A stretch of DNA of 64,000 nt from the NCBI RefSeq assembly GCF_030273315.1, contig NZ_CP127174.1, forward strand, positions 496,001-560,000. Reading direction: 5' to 3'. The notes under the pieces are model-generated. The model was given only the letters and a program-made list of their open reading frames with translations, ran no database searches and was not told the origin of the DNA. Both the position numbers and the translations under genes were made by a program. Each line of letters starts with the position of its first letter. The stretch's first letter is position 1. This DNA comes from Natrialbaceae archaeon AArc-T1-2 (lineage in GTDB: Archaea; Halobacteriota; Halobacteria; Halobacteriales; Natrialbaceae). Of the stretch, positions 8,860 to 16,733 are shown piece after piece.

Positions 8860-10008
8860 TTAGTCTTCCTCGAGCGTTAACGTGACCGTTTCGTCGTCGC
8901 CGTCGATCTCGACGTCTTCCGTCGTCGCGTCGTAGTCGTCGGCGTCTGCAGTCACCGTGTACTCGCCGTCGTCGAGATCGTCGAACTCGGCTTCGCCATC
9001 GTCGTCGACGTCCTGCTCGTCGTCCGGACCGAACCCGATACCGAACCCAGCGTCCTCGAGTTCGACGGTGGCGTCGTCGATCGGATCCCCGTCCTCGTCT
9101 TCGACCAGGACCGTCAGCGCGTGCGTGTCGTCATCATCTTCTTCGAGCGTCAGCGCAATCGTCTCGTCGTCGCCGTCGATCTCGACGTCTTCCGTCGCCG
9201 CGTCGTAGTCGTCGGCGTCTGCAGTCACCGTGTACTCGCCGTCGTCGAGGTCGTCGAACTCGGCTTCGCCATCGTCGACGACGACCTGTTCGCCGCTCGA
9301 GTCGCCCTCGAGTTCGACGGTGGCGTCGTCGATCGGATCCCCGTCCTCGTCTTCGACCAGGACCGTCAGCGCGTGCGTGTCATCATCGTCGTCCTCTTCG
9401 AGCGTTAGCGTGACCGTTTCGTCGTCGCCGTCGATCTCGGCGTCTTCCGTCGTCGCGTCGTAGTCGTCGGCGTCTGCAGTCACCGTGTACTCGCCGTCGT
9501 CGAGGTCGTCGAACCCGGCTTCGCCATCGTCGGCGACGACCTGTTCGCCGCTCGAGTCGCCCTCGAGTTCGACGGTGGCGTCGTCGATCGAATCCCCGTC
9601 CTCGTCTTCGACCAGGACCGTCAGCGCGTGCGTGTCGTCACCGTCGTCCTCGGTTTCGTCTCGCTCGTCGTCGTCACCGTCGTCCTCGGTTTCGTCTCGC
9701 TCGTCGTCGTCGGTTTCTTCAGGATCGTCCTGGTCGTCCCGCTCGTCGTCGGTCTCGTCTACGTCGTCGCCGTCTGCATCGTCATCGGTACCATCGTCCG
9801 TCGTGTCGTCGTCGCCAGCCGGCTCCGGATCCGAATCCGGTTCGCCCCACTCGTCGCTCACCTGTCCGAGCGAGTTGCTGACAGTCGCACCGCCCATAGC
9901 GAGTGCCAGTCCGGCTACGAGCAACACGATACCGCTGACGGTGAGAAATACCTGGACACTCGTTTGTATCGACCGAGTCGAACCCTGCTGTCGGACGTTT
10001 CGTCTCAT
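8860..10008 (-). CDS. acidic membrane-anchored surface protein with three tandem Cna-B/carboxypeptidase-regulatory-like repeats
   Basis: 382 residues from the ATG at 10008; an in-frame GTG at 10194 would add an unconvincing Arg-rich stretch. A hydrophobic N-terminal segment near residues 18-40 (VFLTVSGIVLLVAGLALAMG) acts as an anchor or signal. A very acidic linker follows that includes a twice-repeated DDERDETEDDGD. Three units of 84-88 residues come next, each beginning THALTVLVEDEDGD and containing DDGEYTVTADADDYD and DDETVTLTLEED. The chain stops exactly at the end of unit 3. This beta-sandwich type of repeat forms stalks on cell-surface proteins. A shared promoter-like module lies about 180 nt upstream. 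Confidence 0.82.
   Translation of the reverse strand: MRRNVRQQGSTRSIQTSVQVFLTVSGIVLLVAGLALAMGGATVSNSLGQVSDEWGEPDSDPEPAGDDDTTDDGTDDDADGDDVDETDDERDDQDDPEETDDDERDETEDDGDDDERDETEDDGDDTHALTVLVEDEDGDSIDDATVELEGDSSGEQVVADDGEAGFDDLDDGEYTVTADADDYDATTEDAEIDGDDETVTLTLEEDDDDDTHALTVLVEDEDGDPIDDATVELEGDSSGEQVVVDDGEAEFDDLDDGEYTVTADADDYDAATEDVEIDGDDETIALTLEEDDDDTHALTVLVEDEDGDPIDDATVELEDAGFGIGFGPDDEQDVDDDGEAEFDDLDDGEYTVTADADDYDATTEDVEIDGDDETVTLTLEED
8863..9633 (-). repeat. three tandem coding repeats (units of 264, 252 and 255 bp)
   Basis: In gene order, unit 1 is 9379-9633, unit 2 is 9127-9378 and unit 3 is 8863-9126. Units 1 and 2 are nearly identical at DNA level. Unit 3 differs by a short segment encoding DAGFGIGFGPDDEQD. 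The near-identity indicates recent duplication or gene conversion and makes copy-number change by recombination likely. Confidence 0.93.
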
Positions 10009-10189
10009 TGTCGGTATCGGAGTGCAGTACAGCGTTCGATCGATCAGACCGCCGTCCACAGGAGGGTTCCCGTGGTGTACGCCGTGGTATCGGCCCGTGC
10101 TGGACTGGGCGGGGTGTTCCGTTGGCCGCAATCTCGACAGCGTACAGACACAGACGGTTGCATCGCTTGCAGTTGCGATAGCAGGGCGG

Positions 10190-10214
10190 TTCACTATACG
10201 GCGGATAAAACGGT
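10190..10214 (-). promoter_or_regulatory. shared promoter-like module, copy 3 (surface protein)
   Basis: On the minus strand it reads ACCGTTTTATCCGCCG followed by TATAGTGAA. It is preceded by CCGTACGG, 21 nt upstream. It matches the glmS copy in all but four positions and lies about 180 nt upstream of the preferred ATG at 10008. Confidence 0.5.
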
Positions 10215-10263
10215 TTCACTGACCGAAATGGCCGTACGGAACACGACCCGTTGCGGTGTCAGT

Positions 10264-13200
10264 CTACATGAAGCTGTCCAGTCCGGTCTGTTCCTGTCCG
10301 GACTCGACTTCCTCCCAGGAGACGTCAAGTGCCTCGAGAATGCGTTCGATCGGTCCCTTGAGCGTCTTCTCGAGCATCTTGTCGTAGTCGACTTCGAACG
10401 CTTCGGGGATCTGGTCTTCGTACTCGAAACAGATGACGTCCGGATCCCGTTTGAACGAACCGTACAGCGGATCGGTGCGGGGATCGAGACCACGTTCGTC
10501 CTCGACGCGCTCGAAGTAGCCGGGATCGACGCGCTCGAGGTAGAGTCGCTTGGGTTTGCTCCCACGCTGGACGTTCGTCCCCAGAAGCAGGTTCGCGTAC
10601 TTCGCTCCCCGAACCTGTGCCGTGTCGGTGTCGTAGTCGTCCAGTCGCTTGCCGATGCCGCCCGGAATGGCGATCTCCTCGAGGCTCACCTCGCCCGCCT
10701 GGAACTCCTCGATGACGCCGTTGACGTACGCTTTGACGGCCTCGACGTCGCCTTCCGTGACGACGGTCTCGATGACCTGGTGTTGAACCTCCTTCGTGAT
10801 CGGCGCGATGTCCGAGCGCTGATACTCGAAGCCGGTAATGTCGATGTCGTCGACCTCCTTGCCCTCCTTCCAGACGATGTGGCCGGCGTAGCGTTTTTTC
10901 TTGCCGGCCTGAAAGAATCGACGATAGAGCTTCTCGAACTCGATCTGAAAGCGATGTTCAGCGGCGTTCAACTCCTCGCGTGCAAAGTCGTCGTAGCGGC
11001 CGTTGACGTACTCCTCGATATCGAACGATTGCTCGATGGCGTCGTCGACCGCGACGTCCGAGTCGAGCTCGAGCATGACGCTGTCGGTATCTCCATAAGC
11101 CACCTGATAATCAAGCTCCTCGGCAGCGGTTTCGGTGAATTCGATCACCTCGCGGCCTGTCGCCGTAATTGCTGCGGCCGCTTCTTTGTCATATAGTCGG
11201 AATTGTTCCCAACCCGACACGCCGTACAGGGACTGTCCGACGAACTGGAACGTGCCGTTTCGTCCCGCGAGCAGGGTGTGGTTGTCTTCGACGGTGACAC
11301 AGTACACCCCGTTTTCGGCCTGGCTCCGGGATCCGCTCCGGTGCATCCGGAGCGTGTTCTTCGACGCTTCGGTCACGTAGATCCGCCACGAGCCACTGTC
11401 ACGGCTGTAGTTCGCCGTCAGCCCGAGATGGGCACAGAGCCGGAGGACGTCGTCCCGGAGCCGTTCGCTTGCGGTCGAGTACCGCCACGAGTTCACCTGC
11501 CGATCGCCGTCGCCGTCGACGAGCGTCTCGAGGAACAGCCGTTTCTGTCGTCGTGAGCGGTCGAAGACGAACTCCGGGATTCGCTTTTCGAAACTGTCGC
11601 CGCCACAGCAGTCCTCGAGGAAGTCCCCGAGCAGTTTCGACGTGAACTGGTAGGACTGGTCGTCGACGTAGTAGTCAAGCTCCATCCTCTCGAGCAGGTC
11701 GCCGATCGACGCGTGGTGGTCGACGCCGCCGTCGGCGACGGCCGGTCGGTCCTGGGCGACTTTGACCGTCGTCGATGAGCCCCGGACGTTCTCGCCGAAT
11801 TCCTTTCGGTCGGAGGTGTAGACGTTCCCCTCGGTGACGTACCATGCGAGCAACTGGAGGACGTCGTCGCCGTCGTAAGTCCGTGGAATCCACTTCCGTC
11901 CGGATTCTCGGTGGATGTAACTCGTCTCACAGACCTCCTCGATGTAGTCGCGATGCTCCTCGAACTCCGCGGCGGTGAAGACGTACCCGACCTCGCCGAC
12001 GTCGGCTTTGGGCACCCGGCGGGGCGTCCAGCCGAGTTCGGCGGTAAACGTGTGGCCGTGGACCGACGGCCGGACCCAGACCTCGTACTCGCCGGCGACG
12101 AACTCGGTGAGATCGACGTCCTCGAGGTCCTCCCCCTCGGGCCCGTCCCAGTCGTGGGGCAGTTCGTAGTTCGTCGCCCGGTCGAGGTCGCCGGCCTCGA
12201 CGAACCGGTACTCGTCGTCGGTGATCCCGTTGGTCTCGTTTTTCCGGACGAGCATCCGGTGGTTCGGCGTCACGCGGAAGTCGATCTTGCTCGTCTCGAT
12301 GTCGACGAGCTCGCCGTCGTAATCGGGGTAGGTGTGGGTCTCGACGACCGGTTTCACCTCCATCTGTAGCGTCTCCGGATCGAGCGAGTACACCTCGTCG
12401 CCGACCTCGAGGTCGGTGATCCCGCAGACGCCGTCGGGCGTCAACACGTTCGTATCCGGGGTAAAGCAGTTCATGATGACCTTCACGGCACCCTGCTGGC
12501 GGTCGTACTGCTCGTACTCGGGCGTCCCGGGCTCGTGTTCGTTTCGCAACGCCTTCTTCTCCTCGCGCTCGGCGAGCAGCTCCGTAATCATCTCGCGGTT
12601 GACGCCGTCGGGCTCTTTGCGGAAGTGGGTGGGCTCGGGTTCGGTGGGCGCGACGAACGTCTCCCCGTCGTAGGCGTCGGGATCGACCTTCGTCTCCGGG
12701 GATGCGTTAACCGTTGTCATGCACATCGGATACAGTGACTGACCGACCCACTGGAAGTTTCCACCCCGCCCCGCGAGAACGACGTGGTTCTCCGCGGTGG
12801 TAACGCAATACACGTTCCCATCGTGGGATTCGACGGTTGCGTTCGAGGACTTCTTGAACGAGCCGCGCTTTCCAACGGAGACGTACCAGGTTCCGTCCTT
12901 CTGTTTCGATACTGTCGGTTTGTGGCCACATCGAACCGCGAGCCGCGAGACGGCACGCATGAGGTGGTCGCTTTTCGTCCAGAACTTTCCGAGTCCGGAC
13001 TCCGCCCGTTCGCCATCGCCATCGATCATCGTCTCGAGAAGGCCCGAAAGATAGTCGGCATCGAGGGTGAATACCCATTCGGGGAGGCACTTGGTCGCGT
13101 ACCCGTTCCCGCAGTTGTCCTCGAGCCACTCGAACAGGTACCGGTTCGAGACGTTGATTCCCCGCTGGTCGACGGTATAGTTGATGCCCATCCGATCGAG

Positions 13201-15432
13201 GAGCGACCGGATTCGGTCGCGATGAGGACCGTTGGACTGATGGATCGTCAGCCGATCGTTACCTCGGTCGAGACTTCCCTCGGTGACGTACCAGCCGAGA
13301 AACTCGAGCCAGTCGGCCATTTCGAAAGACAGTGGCGTTTCACGGTGTTTTTTTCCGTATTTCAGGAAAACGTCGGCGGCGTGGCTCCGCACAGCCGCCT
13401 CGTGTTCGCGGAACACGGATAGTGGGACGAGATATTTACCGACCGCTTTCTCGATGCCCATTGCAGCCGACGATCCGTGAACGAGGTCGAGCGACGACTC
13501 GACCGCGTCGGGCACTCGATGACGGAACGAGCGGAGATCGTCGTCGGTGTAGACGACTACGTGCCCACCCGCAACGTCCTCGTAGAGATCGAACGTCTCC
13601 GGAGTGGCCCCGGGCATCGGCTCGTGGTTCGGAAACGCGAACCGGTCGGTTTCCGGGATGTCCCGATACTCGAGGAACTCGAAATCGTCCGGCTCGAGTC
13701 CGTCCCAGCCCCGGGTATTCGAGACCAGGAATCGATGGTTCTCGGTTACTTTGAGGTCGTGGGTATTCCCGCTGAGATGGTGGAGACGATCGAACCGGTT
13801 CTCGTATTCGTGTGTTTCGGCAACCGGTGTTATCTCACACTCGAACGTGTCCGGATCGAGCGTATATACGTCGTCACTGACCTCAAGATCCTTGATATTC
13901 TTCGGACCGTCGGGTGTCAGTAGTTCTGTGTCGCCGCTGAAGCACTTCAGGTCCAGAACCGTCACATTTTCTTTAACCCCCGTGATCGGCTCGAACACCG
14001 CCCCGCCCTCGTACTCCTCACCGCCTTCCTGCTGGCCCTTCGAGGGGAGCACGAACCGGCCGTGGGCCTCGTGGAGGACGTACATGTCGACCGCGTCGCC
14101 CGGCGTCGGCGCGTCCTCGAGTTTGCAGCCGACGAACGAGCGCACCTCGTCCCAGAAGGGGATGATCTCCTGCTGGCGGTCGAGTTCGACACAGAGTTCG
14201 ACGTCCCGGAGGTTGTACTCGAGTAAGCGTTCGGGGTCGTCCTCCCAGAGGTCGCCGATGTCGCCGGGGTAACGTTCCTTGCCGACGCCGAGTTCCTGTT
14301 CGCCGACGGCGTCGAGCCGATAGGAGTCCAGTTCCGAGAAGACCATCCGCTGGTAGCCATACAGCAGGTCGAAGACGACCCGCCCTTTCACGTCGGGGCC
14401 ACCCCAGCCGCTGCGCCAGACCTCGTTCACCCGCGAGAGCCGATCCGGTTCGAGGTCGTAGTCGTGGTGGGGACCGTTCAGTTCCTCGAGGCGATCGAGG
14501 AAGTACGGAGCGTCGAAATCCTCGAAATTCCACCCTGTAAGGACATCTACATCAACGTCGTCGACGTAGTCGAGGAACGCCTCGAGCATGGCCTCCTCCT
14601 CGGTGAAGGTCCGTACCTCTCGATCGATCTCGCCTTCGATCGGCTCGTAGCCAGCGAGGTCTTCGGGGATCGGCCCGTCGCCGTCGGGGGCGTCGTAGAG
14701 CCAGACGACGTACTCGTCGCGGTAGGAGTCGTGGCTGGTGAGACAGACGATCGGTTCCTCGCCGTCCTCGGGAAAGCCCGAGCGGTCGTCGACCTCGATG
14801 TCGAAGGTGAGCACGCGGGGGTCGGCGTCGACCTCGGCGGCCTCGACTTCCTCGTGGGGGACGACGAGCGAGCCGTCCTCCGCCCGGCGTTCGGGCACCC
14901 GGATGCCGCTGCGGACGTCCTTGTCGATCAGAAAGCGGTTGGGAAAGAGGACGTCGGCCTCGTAGTGCTCGAAGTCGTCTCTGACCTGGCCGACGTCGCG
15001 TGGCGTCTGGCCGAAGATCTTGGTGAGGTTCTCGCCACGGATGCTCTCGTAGGGTTCGCCATCGTGGTCTAGCTCACGGCTGCCGGTGATCCGGTCGTAG
15101 GCCTCCTCGGGTGGTCGCTCGAGCGTCTCCGTCGGCGCGTAGAAGTAGGGGCGAAAGCCGACGACCTGGACGTGCTCTAAGTCGTCGTCGGTCGTCCGGC
15201 CGAAGACGTGCATGATCGGCCGTTCGTCGTCGCCGTAGCCGGCGATCGTGTAATCGACCTGCATCACGGCGAGTTCGCACTCGCCGTTGGCTTCGGGCAG
15301 AGTCTCTTCGATCGGGTCGACCACGTCGTAACCCACACCCCCGCCGTTACCGGCGACGTGTTGTGCCTCTTCGATCAGCCGGTCGTCGGGTCCGGTGAAC
15401 TCGTCGAGCCCGGTCTGCCCCTCGTCGGTCAT
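10264..15432 (-). CDS. polB: family B DNA polymerase with two inteins
   Basis: 1722 codons. Removal of two inteins (402 and 412 residues) leaves a 908-residue polymerase, the usual haloarchaeal size. The 3'-5' exonuclease motifs are present: TFDIEV, GWNFEDFDAPYF and YNLRDVELC. Polymerase motif A (SLYP) and motif B (MNSLYG) are each interrupted by an intein. Motif C (YGDTDSV) is intact. The start at 15432 (MTDEGQTGLD) is supported by a TTTTTATTCG TATA-like box 27-36 nt upstream on the minus strand, fitting a leaderless transcript; the frame upstream of it is not protein-like. This is the replicative or repair polymerase B; a functional enzyme requires both splicing events. Confidence 0.97.
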   Translation of the reverse strand: MTDEGQTGLDEFTGPDDRLIEEAQHVAGNGGGVGYDVVDPIEETLPEANGECELAVMQVDYTIAGYGDDERPIMHVFGRTTDDDLEHVQVVGFRPYFYAPTETLERPPEEAYDRITGSRELDHDGEPYESIRGENLTKIFGQTPRDVGQVRDDFEHYEADVLFPNRFLIDKDVRSGIRVPERRAEDGSLVVPHEEVEAAEVDADPRVLTFDIEVDDRSGFPEDGEEPIVCLTSHDSYRDEYVVWLYDAPDGDGPIPEDLAGYEPIEGEIDREVRTFTEEEAMLEAFLDYVDDVDVDVLTGWNFEDFDAPYFLDRLEELNGPHHDYDLEPDRLSRVNEVWRSGWGGPDVKGRVVFDLLYGYQRMVFSELDSYRLDAVGEQELGVGKERYPGDIGDLWEDDPERLLEYNLRDVELCVELDRQQEIIPFWDEVRSFVGCKLEDAPTPGDAVDMYVLHEAHGRFVLPSKGQQEGGEEYEGGAVFEPITGVKENVTVLDLKCFSGDTELLTPDGPKNIKDLEVSDDVYTLDPDTFECEITPVAETHEYENRFDRLHHLSGNTHDLKVTENHRFLVSNTRGWDGLEPDDFEFLEYRDIPETDRFAFPNHEPMPGATPETFDLYEDVAGGHVVVYTDDDLRSFRHRVPDAVESSLDLVHGSSAAMGIEKAVGKYLVPLSVFREHEAAVRSHAADVFLKYGKKHRETPLSFEMADWLEFLGWYVTEGSLDRGNDRLTIHQSNGPHRDRIRSLLDRMGINYTVDQRGINVSNRYLFEWLEDNCGNGYATKCLPEWVFTLDADYLSGLLETMIDGDGERAESGLGKFWTKSDHLMRAVSRLAVRCGHKPTVSKQKDGTWYVSVGKRGSFKKSSNATVESHDGNVYCVTTAENHVVLAGRGGNFQWVGQSLYPMCMTTVNASPETKVDPDAYDGETFVAPTEPEPTHFRKEPDGVNREMITELLAEREEKKALRNEHEPGTPEYEQYDRQQGAVKVIMNCFTPDTNVLTPDGVCGITDLEVGDEVYSLDPETLQMEVKPVVETHTYPDYDGELVDIETSKIDFRVTPNHRMLVRKNETNGITDDEYRFVEAGDLDRATNYELPHDWDGPEGEDLEDVDLTEFVAGEYEVWVRPSVHGHTFTAELGWTPRRVPKADVGEVGYVFTAAEFEEHRDYIEEVCETSYIHRESGRKWIPRTYDGDDVLQLLAWYVTEGNVYTSDRKEFGENVRGSSTTVKVAQDRPAVADGGVDHHASIGDLLERMELDYYVDDQSYQFTSKLLGDFLEDCCGGDSFEKRIPEFVFDRSRRQKRLFLETLVDGDGDRQVNSWRYSTASERLRDDVLRLCAHLGLTANYSRDSGSWRIYVTEASKNTLRMHRSGSRSQAENGVYCVTVEDNHTLLAGRNGTFQFVGQSLYGVSGWEQFRLYDKEAAAAITATGREVIEFTETAAEELDYQVAYGDTDSVMLELDSDVAVDDAIEQSFDIEEYVNGRYDDFAREELNAAEHRFQIEFEKLYRRFFQAGKKKRYAGHIVWKEGKEVDDIDITGFEYQRSDIAPITKEVQHQVIETVVTEGDVEAVKAYVNGVIEEFQAGEVSLEEIAIPGGIGKRLDDYDTDTAQVRGAKYANLLLGTNVQRGSKPKRLYLERVDPGYFERVEDERGLDPRTDPLYGSFKRDPDVICFEYEDQIPEAFEVDYDKMLEKTLKGPIERILEALDVSWEEVESGQEQTGLDSFM
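11233..12468 (-). other. intein 2 in PolB motif B
   Basis: 412 residues inserted between Asn and Ser of MN|SLYG. It starts with CFTPDTN (nucleophile Cys1; splicing block A) and has a block B His in RVTPNHRML. Two LAGLIDADG-type motifs (LLAWYVTEGN and FLETLVDGDGD) indicate an intact homing endonuclease domain. Block F is VYCVTVEDNHTLLA. It ends TFQFVGQ with +1 Ser, so the terminal residue is Gln and the penultimate is Gly instead of the usual His-Asn. Confidence 0.93.
12739..13944 (-). other. intein 1 in PolB motif A
   Basis: 402 residues inserted between Lys and Ser of DLK|SLYP. It starts with CFSGDTELL and has a block B His in KVTENHRFL. LAGLIDADG-type motifs FLGWYVTEGS and LETMIDGDGE are present. 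Block F is VYCVTTAENHVVLA. It ends NFQWVGQ with +1 Ser, again Gly-Gln instead of His-Asn. Only 90 extein residues separate it from intein 2. Confidence 0.93.
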
Positions 15433-15546
15433 AGTGCTGGCGTTAGCGGCCGTCGAATAAAAACCCCAACAATGACGTCGGATGCAGGTGCGAATTTCGG
15501 GGGAGGAGAAAGACATATAATATGGTAACACATAGCACAGACCGAG

Positions 15547-15732
15547 GTGACTGACGTGTCCACCCGTGTGAACGACGACGTGACGGACGGTATCGACGAT
15601 CGTAGCCAGCCAGCGGGCATCGAAACGATCGAAGCCTACGAGACCGACGATGGCGTCGTATTCTACGACGCCGAGAATCCACTTGCGTGGGTGGAGACAA
15701 CTCGAACGCTCGAGCTCGAAGAGTTCGCCTGA
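15547..15732 (+). CDS. small haloarchaeal protein (DUF7331-like)
   Basis: 61 residues from a GTG at 15547, or 58 from the GTG at 15556. The C-terminal half (IEAYETDDGVVFYDAENPLA) matches a very conserved haloarchaeal miniprotein family of unknown function. A TATA element (ACATATAATATGG, 15511-15523) lies about 30 nt upstream, as expected for a leaderless transcript. It is divergent from polB, with about 115 nt between starts. Confidence 0.82.
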   Translation: MTDVSTRVNDDVTDGIDDRSQPAGIETIEAYETDDGVVFYDAENPLAWVETTRTLELEEFA

Positions 15733-15780
15733 GTATCCAACGGGAACCTTTTTTCGGCGTCGCCGTCGTACCGAACGGTA

Positions 15781-16269
15781 GTGCTGGACCGAGACGACGA
15801 GAAATCAGGTGCGTTCGACCCCGAGTCGGAGTTCGACCTCTTCGAGAAGACCGAATACGAGCCGGAAGAGTACGACCCGGAAGCAGAGTTTCGCGATCCG
15901 AACTCGGATACGATCACGATCCCGGAAGTCGAGACCGACGAGAGCGACGTCCCCTCGGAACTTCTCAAGACGTTCTGGGCGACCGTCATCGTGGTCAACG
16001 CCGCCGTTCTCTTCGTCTCGGTCGGAGTCATGATTATCGGCTTTCTGGGCCGGTTTCGTGACGGGGGCGTCCTGATCGTCGGCGGGCTCGCCCTGTTCGG
16101 GTTCGCCTACCGACGGTATCGCGCGTTCCGTGACAGCGACACCGAGTACGAACCGCTCGACAGCGACGACGACTCGGCGACGGCCGACGAGCCGGACGCA
16201 GAAACCGGGCCGACCGAAACGGTTTCGAACGTCGAGTCGAAAGATGAGGACCGAGACTGCGACGAATGA
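15781..16269 (+). CDS. haloarchaeal membrane protein with two TM helices
   Basis: 162 residues from a GTG start (MLDRDDEKSG). The N-terminal 60 residues are highly acidic. Two hydrophobic helices follow near 65-85 and 92-108, then an acidic tail. It matches a conserved haloarchaeal family of unknown function (DUF7322-like). The stop overlaps the next gene's ATG by 4 nt (ATGA), so the two are translationally coupled. No enzymatic motif is visible. Confidence 0.78.
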   Translation: MLDRDDEKSGAFDPESEFDLFEKTEYEPEEYDPEAEFRDPNSDTITIPEVETDESDVPSELLKTFWATVIVVNAAVLFVSVGVMIIGFLGRFRDGGVLIVGGLALFGFAYRRYRAFRDSDTEYEPLDSDDDSATADEPDAETGPTETVSNVESKDEDRDCDE

Positions 16270-16733
16270 AACCCGTACGCGACGACGACGGCACCCGGTA
16301 TCTGCTTCTCAAACGATCCGCGGAGGCGAGTCTCGTTCGGGATCCGACGACCGGCAACGAGTGTTACGTCCGAAACGACCGCCTCGAGCCCGAAGAAGAC
16401 GCGACCGTCCTCGAGACGGCGGCCACCGGCGTCGATCCGGCGATTCGGCGGCTCCTCCGTGGCGTCCACGACGACGAGACGCTTGGCTTTCTGCTCGAGC
16501 TCGCAGAACGAGGGGCGACGGACGTTCGAACGATCCTCGAGCGGTACGACGTCTGTGAAAGCGACCTCCACGGCCGGCTGGCCGAACTCGCCGCCGCCGG
16601 ATTGCTCGAGGAGGTCGACGTCGACGGCGAACGCGGCTACCGGATCAGCGACGACTGCGAGCGAGCGCTGTCGGCGATTCGGGACGCGACGACTGCGAGC
16701 GAGGACGAATTGACCGCCGACGCGCCGGACTAG
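16266..16733 (+). CDS. haloarchaeal winged-helix-like protein (DUF7346-like)
   Basis: 155 residues. The N-terminal half has a compact beta-rich look (TRYLLLKRSAEASLVRDP, then TGNECYVRNDRL). The C-terminal half reads as a winged helix (LLELAERGATDVRTILERYD, then a LHGRLAELAAAGLLEEV helix pair). It is found beside rad50/mre11 in haloarchaea, and its 3' end overlaps the rad50 stop by 4 nt in convergent orientation. A transcription-factor role is inferred from the fold only. Confidence 0.78.
   Translation: MKPVRDDDGTRYLLLKRSAEASLVRDPTTGNECYVRNDRLEPEEDATVLETAATGVDPAIRRLLRGVHDDETLGFLLELAERGATDVRTILERYDVCESDLHGRLAELAAAGLLEEVDVDGERGYRISDDCERALSAIRDATTASEDELTADAPD

Noticed and set aside
9485-11196. 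Plus-strand Ser- or Val-rich frames opposite the surface-protein and polB genes
   Set aside because: They arise from the GAC/GAG-rich repeat read backward; no start signals or motifs.
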